DNA from: Pempheris klunzingeri
Lineage: Eukaryota > Chordata > Actinopteri > Acropomatiformes > Pempheridae
Assembly (NCBI RefSeq): GCF_042242105.1
Contig: NC_092026.1
Location: forward strand, 22,408,691-22,472,690
Direction of reading: 5' to 3'
DNA: 64,000 nt
A program made the translations under genes and the position numbers. This document shows positions 46,828 to 64,000 of this stretch, piece by piece (positions within the stretch are counted from its first letter, which is position 1; the number at the start of each line of letters is the position of its first letter). The notes beneath the pieces were generated by a model. It saw nothing but the letters and a program-made list of their open reading frames with translations. It searched no databases and was not told the origin of the DNA.

Positions 46828-49471
46828 TCAGAGTAGGCTACAGCGGAAGAAGCTGGTCTTTTTCTGAGGCTCTGAGATCTTGACTCCATGACTGGTCCCC
46901 TGCGTCGTGTTGCCCTCCTGCAAATATGACAAATAAACAGGTCACTGCTGTCTGTTGGCTCTTTATGTAGAACTGTTGGCCCAGTGGCTACTCTCATTCG
47001 GTTCAGCAACTTTCTTTAAGCAAATCCGTATGTTCTTTTTCCCACAGCCAGAGGCACACTGCTACTGATTGAAGAAATTTGAAACATGTTTCACATAAGA
47101 AAATGAGTTGCCGAATAGTGATAATTACTTCTTTTTTTTTTTTCCCTCACAGTACAAAATCCTAATTTGTATTATCAAAAAAAAAAAAAAAAAAAAGAGT
47201 TCTTACCAATTTTGTGTCCATTTTTGACTTGATGTCTCTGGCGAGTGTCAAAAATGACTGTGAAGCAGAACAAACATACATCATCACACTGATGGCACAA
47301 AATCTGTTAAGCATGTTACAGCTAAAAGGAAGAATGGCTACTTACATTTTCCACATTGATGTTGGCCTTTGCACTGGTCTCCATGAACTTTATTCCATAC
47401 TCTAATGCAAGCTGAAACCAGACAGGACATTTTACAAAGCCTGCCAACACATTTTTTTTCACGTTATACTAGTGTAATAGTGTACTAGTGTTATTTACTA
47501 TCAAGTATAACCCAGTAACAATGAATTACTATAACCTCAACCAAACTTCTCACCTTCTCCCCTCTGTCTTTGGACACCTGCCGCTTGTCATTGATATCAC
47601 ACTTGTTGCCAAGGACCATCTTCTCAACATCAGCTGATGCATGCTAGATCAAGACAAGAAGAGTTTAATAAAACAATGTGCTATATGGCATCATTTGGAT
47701 ATTTAAAGAGGTAGGAAGCACATTAAGAAGGATCTACTTGGGCCAATAAATACCTCCTCTATGTTTCTTATCCAGTTCTTGATGTTCTCAAAAGATTTCT
47801 CGTTGGTGATGTCGTAGACAAGCATGATGCCCTGTAACAGTAAATCAAAAGGTGTTGAGATTAACAGCACTCAAGAGCTGTAGCTTCCTTGGGAAGTGGA
47901 TGTATGTTACATTTGTCTGTCAACACGTGAACCCACCATTGCTCCTCTGTAGTAGGCTGTTGTGATCGTTCGGAAGCGCTCCTGGCCAGCCGTATCCCTG
48001 AAAAACACCAGAATTGTGACATTTCAATATGAGAAAGTTTAAGAAAAGATGTGAAGTGGCTTTAAGATCAATATTTGGATCATTTATGTAGGAAAATGTC
48101 CATCAACTTCTCAACTGCAGTCAAGTTTAGGGGGGTATGAGAAGCTTTGGTGTATTACATGTTAATGTAGATGTGGAGCAGGCTGATGAATTAAAAAAAA
48201 ATAAAAACGAAACTTCCTTCCGGCAGCTGTCAGACTGCAACCATCACTGCTCCCAGTAGACCACAGTGCACCAAATCTTTACAATAACACCACTATAACG
48301 TACACCACTGTACACTTCACAATGTGCAATACTTTTTTCATATCTCCTCCTTTTTTTTTTTATATATATATATAATCCCCCTGCTCTTGCTTATATCACT
48401 ATCCACTAGTTTATTATTTTCTGATAAAGAAATCGTATCTTATCTTAAAACCTGTTATTTTGTCGCTAAGAATAAAGTAAATTCTAAACTTGTACACCTC
48501 ATTTTTTTCGAGTAAGTAATTTTCAAGGCCAATAATTGATGATCAAACAGTGTTTGGACCTGTGGGCACCAGACATCTGTTCACCTTGAGTCGGTGGCTA
48601 AGTCCACACTTTATTCACCAAACATTATACGTTCATGTCACATTTTCTGCATTGAAGGAATTACGATAAACTTACCATATCTGCAACTTTATCTTCTTGC
48701 CGTCAAGCTCTATCGTCCTAATCTTGAAATCAATGCCTGGAGGGATAAAGGGGGATCATGCATGTCAATCATAACGTTAGCTTGCTAGCTTAGTGTACCT
48801 GTCAAACATGGGCTCACACCGCAGTGACACATAAAATACCAAGTTTAAGTGGGAATAAACGTCCTCTCTCCTTCTTAACACAGCAAACAACAGTAATATG
48901 GGCATAAAAGAATAGAGGCGCTATAATGCTGCTTAAATTAATCAGCAATAGCGTACCACATAACAGGCTTTCCGGTGTTTGATCAGAATATAGACGGGCC
49001 CTATTGCTAGCGTTAGCGCTATTAGGCTAACCCCTACCGTTAACTGGCGCCCGGCATGAGTTTAAACGTTAGCGTTACTACATCATTAGCCATTATTTCT
49101 ACAATTATTAAAGCCTTACGCAGAACAGCCGGCTAACAGTGTTTCCCCTTGTCATATCATGTTAACAAGTTAGGTATATCAATGACATATTATACAATAA
49201 CAAAATCTTAAGTACTAACAAAGAGAAACTAGCGTTACTTCTAGCCGTTAACGTAGCATGGCCATGAGTCCAGCAAGTAGACGGAGCCTCGGAGACAGCT
49301 CACTGGCGTATTGTAAACAGACACAGTTCCTGTCCCTAAAAACGCACCTATTGTTGAGATAAACGTCGAGTTGAAGGCGTCTTCTGAAAACCTGAAGAGA
49401 ACACAGGTCTTCCCGACACCAGAGTCGCCGATTAACAGTAATTTAAACAAATAGTCGTATGTCTTCGCCAT
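46828..49471 (-). CDS. rab8a: RAB8A small GTPase
   Basis: Eight coding exons (49471-49348, 48736-48676, 47997-47937, 47831-47754, 47643-47554, 47411-47346, 47257-47207, 46917-46828) give 206 residues; I recall 207 in human RAB8A. The chain starts [20 protein letters not shown]. GTPase motifs are intact: P-loop GDSGVGKT (15-22), switch I FISTIGIDFK, switch [15 protein letters not shown] with Gln67, GNKCD (base recognition) and ETSAK. The hypervariable tail ends FFRCSLL, a CaaX-type box for geranylgeranylation. Rab8 drives polarised exocytosis and ciliary membrane traffic. The tail and switch sequences fit RAB8A better than RAB10 or RAB13. Intron 2 contains a LINE-tail fragment. The gene lies between tpm4 and cib3, as in human 19p13.12. 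Confidence 0.97.
48212..48452 (+). mobile_element. LINE 3'-end fragment (L2/Rex1-like) in rab8a intron 2
   Basis: The segment opens CCGGCAGCTGTCAGACTGCA, then CACTGCTCCCAGTAGACCAC, then GTGCAATACTTTTTTCATAT, and ends in TATCTTATCTTA. This order resembles the last coding codons, 3' UTR and short tandem tail of L2-like LINEs that I recall from fish. It is heavily 5'-truncated and antisense to rab8a. Confidence 0.5.
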
Positions 49472-49500
49472 ACTTGATATTATTGCGGAAATCCCGCCCG
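48760..49500 (-). promoter_or_regulatory. rab8a promoter and proximal intron 1 region
   Basis: There is no TATA box near the rab8a ATG. Intron 1 directly downstream carries dense copies of GCTAGC, GTTAGC, GTTAAC and GCTAAC (near 48775, 49007, 49030, 49052, 49073, 49230, 49247), the same words seen in the ranbp3 start region. Confidence 0.4.
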
Positions 49501-50892
49501 GTGAAGTGGAGATCTGGATGTGGAGAAATGTCGCCCCCTGTCGGTCCGGAATCCACCTGCAGTCTATACGTGACTGACACCAGTGGGCGTTTTTATGTTT
49601 TATTTCCTGCAGTCTGCAGCAACACACACACACATTACATTTAGTTAGAGGACATAAATATGTTCCTTCATTCTACTTGTGTTTATCAGAGGTATATACT
49701 GTAGGCTGCTTGCACTTGTGTGTACTTTTATTTTATACAGTTAACATTTATATCTTCTTATTTTTCCTATCTTTTGCCTTTAAAGTACTTTGAATAATGT
49801 CTGTGTATGATAGGGTGCTATATAAGTGTAGTCAAGCTCCTTTTTACGTCACTGCTTTTATTATACAGCTGTATATTGTGTACATAATCCCTATTTTATA
49901 CTGCCTCTTGTTTAGATTGTACATGTTTTTTTTTTTTTTATATCTACTCCTGTTTCTGTTATTGGTCACTAGTTTATCATTTATTGTTTTATTGAACATT
50001 CTACTTTTGCAACCCATTCGTTGCTGTAACACTGTGAATTTCCCCGACATGGGTATAACAAAGGAATATCTTATCTTATCACAGTTTGTAAATGTGATTT
50101 GCTTTGCAGCATTAAAACACTTACATGCTAATGCATATATAATACCAATCCATGTACGTCATAAATGCAATAACACTGTGAATGGGTAGTTTTGATACTG
50201 TGTGAGTATTTTCCCGATCACACTAATTAACATTCTCAACATTTTGAGGGCAGGATTTTTCATTGTGATGTTGCATTTTATAAGGAACCATTAATGCACT
50301 TTTCTCATTTTTGTCAAAAACAAACAAAAAAAAACTCAATGCAAGGTCCAGTTTAGTTGTTTGGCCTTCCTCAGTGGATGGGGCTGCTTAGTTGTCATGA
50401 AGCTGGTTTGATTATTATTCAGTCACTATAGTTTATTACTTATTACTCACTGATTCCATTTTGTGTTGATGAACATTGCCATCATATCATCTCACTTTTC
50501 TTACCATAAAGGCTGACAGTCTTAACTGAAGGCTAACTCACTACTTTTTGAGGACGAAATACTCTTTAACATTAACCTTATTTGGGGATATAATCACTTG
50601 ATTGCTGTGATCAATACTGGGATTACTGTTGTGGGACCACAGGGCCAAAAGTTAAGCAACATCTCCAGTTTTGTGTGTGAGGAAATCACCGTCTTAGCAG
50701 AACAGAACAGACAAACACTCTGCATGTTACCACAAGTAAACTGAAAGGTGAGCTCTTTTCTGCTGTTGCAGTTTTTGGCTCGGTGTTGAAACCGCCTGAG
50801 GGAGAGAGCACTCATACATATGCAGAACTGTGCATACTTAGAGGGCGCACGCAGTCAACATAGAAAATAAAACTCTACTCATCATTGTCAGT
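49472..50892. other. Intergenic spacer between rab8a and tpm4
   Basis: rab8a starts at its left end and the tpm4 transcript ends at its right end; both genes read leftward. No coding exon was recognised. It includes a LINE-tail fragment at 49987-50082. Confidence 0.45.
49987..50082 (+). mobile_element. LINE 3'-tail fragment
   Basis: GCTGTAACACTGTGAATTTC, then CCCGACATGGGTATAACAAA, then GGAATATCTTATCTTATC matches the tail layout of a LINE family common in fish (GTAACACTG..AATTTCCCC..GG..TAAAGGA with TTATC repeats), from memory. Severely truncated. Confidence 0.55.
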
Positions 50893-50898
50893 TTTATT
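50893..50898 (-). terminator. Polyadenylation signal of tpm4 transcripts ending in exon 9d
   Basis: Reverse-strand AATAAA lies 252 bases past the exon 9d stop codon. Confidence 0.6.
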
Positions 50899-51149
50899 TG
50901 TGCTCAGAGTTTAGTCTAAAATACAATTTCCAGCACCGAAACTGAATACAATATGGACCCAAAACCATTTTAAAAAAGGGAAAAGAAACAAAAAGAACCA
51001 TAAATATATAAAAAGTGGTATATGTTTTAACAACATGTGTTTTAACAACCAGGCATAAGAGTAAAAATTACAGAAAATGGATGGCATGTAGAAAATCTTT
51101 TACAAAACAAATGTTGTTTTTTTTTATGTTTGATGTTCTTCTCAGCATT

Positions 51150-51232
51150 TTACAAGCAACTGAGCTCCTGCAGTGTTTGGTCCAGGACTTGGTGCATTCC
51201 TAGGTTTTCCTCTTTTGCGGATGATAGCTTCT
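51150..51232 (-). CDS. tpm4: tpm4 alternative last exon 9d (non-muscle type)
   Basis: A TTACAG acceptor is followed by 83 coding bases that read (with the G of exon 8) EKLSSAKEENLGMHQVLDQT and end LQELSCL. I recall the non-muscle TPM4 C-terminus as EKLAQAKEENVGLHQTLDQT ending LNELNCI, so this is exon 9d. It has the same phase and length as exon 9a and lies 420 bases further downstream in the transcript. Cells choosing it make the cytoskeletal form, whose end changes head-to-tail overlap and troponin binding. Confidence 0.9.
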
Positions 51233-51515
51233 CTGTAATGAAAAACAGCAGGAGACATAAAATGCAATGGCTGGGTTAGTGAACACATCAACTGATCACA
51301 GACGTGCGACTTGTAAGCTAATAAAGTTAATTCTAGAGCAAACAACAAAAGAAACCCACTTACACATACAATACACACAATATGTAAACCCACAAGCTTG
51401 GTCTTATCATTGTGGCCAGGAAATATAGAAACTATTGACTACAGCAGCAGCAGCAGAGTAGTGAAAAGAAGGCTCGACTGAAATGACAGAAGACAAGAAA
51501 TAAGAGAAAAATATC

Positions 51516-51521
51516 TTTATT
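51516..51521 (-). terminator. Polyadenylation signal for tpm4 transcripts ending in exon 9a
   Basis: Reverse-strand AATAAA lies 131 bases past the exon 9a stop and before exon 9d, so cleavage here would fix the muscle-type C-terminus. Confidence 0.6.
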
Positions 51522-51651
51522 GAGCTTTAGTTCAGCGTAAAGGGAGCAAGGAGCAGTGTGAGCAAAGGGAGACAAGAGGAGACAAAGTGCTTCCAAATAG
51601 GCAAAGGGAGACAAAGGGAAAAAGAAACCATGATGAGCCAAATTGCCAGGT

Positions 51652-60433
<8,782 letters not shown>

Positions 60434-63400
60434 GGTGACAGTTGGGTCTCAGCGTCTTGCAGGTTTCAGGAAAAAAAAAAGTAGTTATTTCTTGGGGTGA
60501 AAACCTGTTGCAGATGTTCAGAGGAAGACGCCTCACAAGAGCCCTCACAAGGTTGAGGGGGAGAGCAGGCAGCAGATACAGGGAGGAGGAGAGAGACAGA
60601 GGCAGCGTAGAGCGAGGGAGCGAAGGAGAGGAGGATGCAAACTGAGAGTCGGAGGAGCTCTATGTGATTTAAACTTGACTGGAGGTTTGGAGGCAGCCCC
60701 GGTCTCTTGTGACAGCCCTTTCCCACCGTTTACCCCTTCCGCCACTCCCCGCCTTATTGGCTACTCCAGAATTTACTGTGCCCCCCTCCCTAATCTTAAC
60801 CTCACCTCTTGAAGGCTCTTTGGAGAAGCAAAGTGGTGTAGATGTGTTGGCAACATCCAGCCTGTCTCCATATTTGGATCATGGCCTTTTTGCTTTGAAG
60901 AGAACAGGAGAGGAGCAGCAGATAAGAAGCAGGAGAACAACCCAGGATTCAGATATCAAAAGGACATTATTCACATTAGTAATATGAGTTGAAGTTTGTT
61001 TTTTTTCCCCTTTGGGCTGCATATCTATATGCCTGTGCTCTTACTTAGGAATGTTCAAATTGATGTTAATACCAGAGTTGGTTAGAAAGGACATAGTTTT
61101 CATTCTACCGCTGAATGAAAAAGGGCTGTATGGAAAATGATCCAGCCAAAGAAAATTTGGCGAAAGAGCTGTCTGCATGTGATCTACACCAGGCAGCTGG
61201 AGTTTTACAGTCGAGCTGCTCAGACATAAACCATAGGTCTACTGCAATTAAGATCCTGGTAATTACTATTGGTCTGACAGACCTTTATTTAGATCTGTTT
61301 TCTGTCATTTGTAAGGCGCACAATATAAAAAGCATTGTTGACTGGAGGACACAGCTTGTGTTACTGAGATGGGTTCCAGGACTAGGAATTAATGGACTTT
61401 AGAAATATTTGGAAAATGGGCCATACATGGTATTCACCTCATGCTGTTTGTTTGCAGATGAAAGTATCTATCGGAAATCAGAAGTCAAGAAAAGCAAACA
61501 TAAAAGAACAAAAACAGAAAAGTAATATTTATATTTTTGTAATTTGTGATTAATTTTGGTGCAAACAGTGGTACATTTGAAACTGTCATAGCGAGCGGGA
61601 GGTGCGTTGTCTGTGTGTGTGTGTGCTGATGACATCAGCACTAATGGACCTGTCTGCTTGCTTTCAACTCTTCTGTGCCAGCTGCCCCGGCTAAAAATAA
61701 AGATTACAAGGAAACTCAAAGAACGGTGTGGGGTACAGTGTTCATTTAAGTTACGTCTGAAGATAAGCTTGGCCAAATGCATCTCTTGGGTGAATTGAAA
61801 CCAAACCTGAAAATCTGTGTTTTCTGCAAGTTTGAAGACCGAATTGTTGCTGTCCAATGAAAATCCTGTATCTCCAAATTTGGAGATTTTGCCTTTTTCC
61901 TGAAGGACTAAATGCTCCTTAATGTGTTTTGAAGATTCCCCTGTCTTAGTATATATTTCTGGACATCCATTACATATCAGATTGGCTCAGATCATTTGGT
62001 GTGAAGTTCATGCCAAGTTACCGTGCAGCTTGTAGAGATCAGATGACCTTGAGGAAATCGTCCAAATCGAGAGGCAGCAGATACATAGATCCTTAAGTTT
62101 TCACTCTTCTCTTTGACAGTTAGAGACCAATAGCACGGTGAGTGGATTCTTTTTAGCAGGGGAGGGAACTGCAGCCTTTTTTTTGGCATATATTTATGAA
62201 AGTGGTGGTTTGATAGCTTTAAAATCCTGGAGTTAATACAAGCTTACATCATGGCCTGCAATGATAGATAAAGAGTGGTGACTGTGTGCCTTATTTGGTC
62301 TCTCAGGATGCTGGCTGCACATCATGTTATGATTGTAGATTGCTCAGATACAGTTCTGACAATTTAATGATTTCAGAGGCATTTAAGTGATGTTTTCATT
62401 CAACAGAATTCCTTTACTTCTTCACTTCGTATAGTGAGCAGAAAGCAGGATGGGAGCAGAGCTAGGAGAGGAGAACGGAGAGAGGGAGGAAGAGAGAGGA
62501 GGTAAGAAATAGAGACAGAGTGAATCAGATGCAGAGTGAGAGAAATCAGAACCCTCCCACAGGAAACCAAGCTAAACTCCTCTTCTCCTTGTATGGTAAA
62601 AACTCCCCCAAAAGCCACAGGATCGCCTTGGGAGTAGAGTCAAAGTCCTGCTAAGTATAAATCACAAAGCCATGGGAATGGTGGAACAGATTAGAGTGTT
62701 TGTGAACTAGCTACCATGAAGAATATAGACTAGTACAGTTTTAGTAGCCTTAAGTGCTTGATGTCATGCAAGCGACATGTTGCCACTGATGTTACACTTT
62801 AATCTTACATGTTGCCACTGTATGATCGGCCGTAACGATCAGTTTTAAATGCAGATAGTGTATTTATTTATTAGAGTAATCAGTCTAAAACAACAAAAAT
62901 GAGTATCTGATGATCTCAAGGTTTGCTGTTGCAACACCTGTTCTGACTAATCAAGTACATAACACCTATTTGATGCATTGACTCATAGTGTAACTCCAAC
63001 ATGCCCGTTCTACAGCAGAAGTAAACACGTCAGCACCGCTCAGCGCTGAGGCTTCTGCACAAACATGTCCATTAACTATGCAACTACATCCAGTGATCCC
63101 CAACTACAGCCCCGCACACAAACAGTGTACAGAAGTGGCTGAGGGAAGTGGCAATCTGTTATATTTGGCTCTGTAACTCAGTCCAGTTGTATCTAGGACT
63201 TCTGACAATGTCTAGACTCTATCTTACCAGCCAAGGGATCAGAGAACTGTCACTGTGATGAGCCACAGTTGTCTTGCCCAAGCCTGGCGCTGAAAGGCTT
63301 TTCACGCTAAGAGGGAGTGGTGCTCTTCGAGGGGAAAAACTGTGACAAGAGTCTGTTTCTACTCATTTCTTTCTGCCCCTGCATCAATTTCCTTGTTGAT

Positions 63401-64000
63401 TCTCTCAAAAACTGCCCAACTGTTTAGTCACACATCACAGGCTCTCTTTGCCATCCTTCATCACTTCACATCCCAGTCTCTGTTCACAATCGAAGAGGTG
63501 AAAAGTAGCAGCTGTTTTGGTTCGTGTACTTGAGCAGGCTTTTACACCAAAGTTATTTTAATGGCAAGCCTGAACCACCTCAATATTTACTCCAGTGGCT
63601 TTGTGTATAATTATACATTGACATATTCATATGTGGTATATTTTTAGATACATGAAGCAGAAATACTTCTACTTATGTTTCAAGAGTCTTTTCACCTCTG
63701 ATCAAGTCAGTGTTTGTTGCTTCGCTGCCATTTAAGATTTGCACATCAGAAGTTATAGTCAGTGAGAAGATCATGTTAATTAAGTTTCAGTATAAGGTGA
63801 ATACAGGGTTCACATCAGCACTTATAACAGTGAAGAGCTGCACAAAATCAGTGCAACTGGATGGAAATCTGAGCTCAACTTTAGTGCTGTTACACACACA
63901 TATAGGCATCAATACAATGTAAATACATAATGAGCTGCTGATAACACTCAACACCCAAGGCAGATAAGAAAGTATGTGAAATCCTATACTAGGTTGGCAA
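60434..64000. other. tpm4 upstream region; no further gene recognised
   Basis: The first 250 bases contain the HMW tpm4 5' UTR and promoter, with a GA-rich block (60540-60640) and no clear TATA. Beyond that, to the right edge, neither strand shows a recognised exon; open frames are short and without family signature. Confidence 0.45.

Overview
The window is nuclear DNA of a ray-finned fish, most likely a percomorph-type teleost. Genes are split by GT-AG introns, the non-coding DNA is AT-rich and full of dinucleotide runs and teleost-type dispersed repeats, and the proteins (pinhead, ADMP, CIB3, RAB8A, TPM4, RANBP3, a CCL25/28-like chemokine, a NIM1-type kinase) are vertebrate. No prokaryotic or viral gene, CRISPR array, tRNA or rRNA was seen. 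All exon limits below were placed by hand from splice consensus, reading phase and protein homology recalled from memory.

Layout. 1-9 kb: the 5' part of ranbp3 on the minus strand (12 coding exons, running off the left edge). 9-16.9 kb: long non-coding stretch. 16.9-18.5 kb: small four-exon CC chemokine gene (+). 21.8-24.3 kb: NIM1-family AMPK-related kinase gene (-) whose product ends in a CaaX-like tetrapeptide. 27.1-31.5 kb: pinhead (pnhd, +), followed head-to-tail 1.65 kb later by admp (33.0-35.2 kb, +). 35.7-38.5 kb: broken remnant of an excitatory amino acid transporter gene (slc1a family, -). 40.0-43.3 kb: cib3 (+). 43.99-49.47 kb: rab8a (-), tail to tail with cib3. 50.9-60.4 kb: tpm4 (-), with two promoters and two alternative last exons. 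60.4-64 kb: no gene recognised.

The right half keeps the order and relative orientation tpm4-rab8a-cib3 that I recall from human 19p13.12, where SLC1A6 also lies nearby. ranbp3 belongs to human 19p13.3. The chemokine next to a NIM1-like kinase recalls human 5p12 (CCL28 and NIM1K), so that segment may be an ohnologous block that mammals broke up.

The most interesting parts are: (i) the pnhd-admp pair, two secreted embryonic patterning genes whose adjacency is conserved in chordates, with TCF/LEF-like words in the interval and upstream of pnhd; (ii) a repeated cysteine module inside pinhead; (iii) the CaaX-like C-terminus on the NIM1-type kinase; (iv) the slc1a remnant, which keeps several good exons but lacks the substrate-binding core; and (v) several miniature inverted-repeat elements, one with essentially perfect ends inside a TA microsatellite beside the tpm4 promoter.
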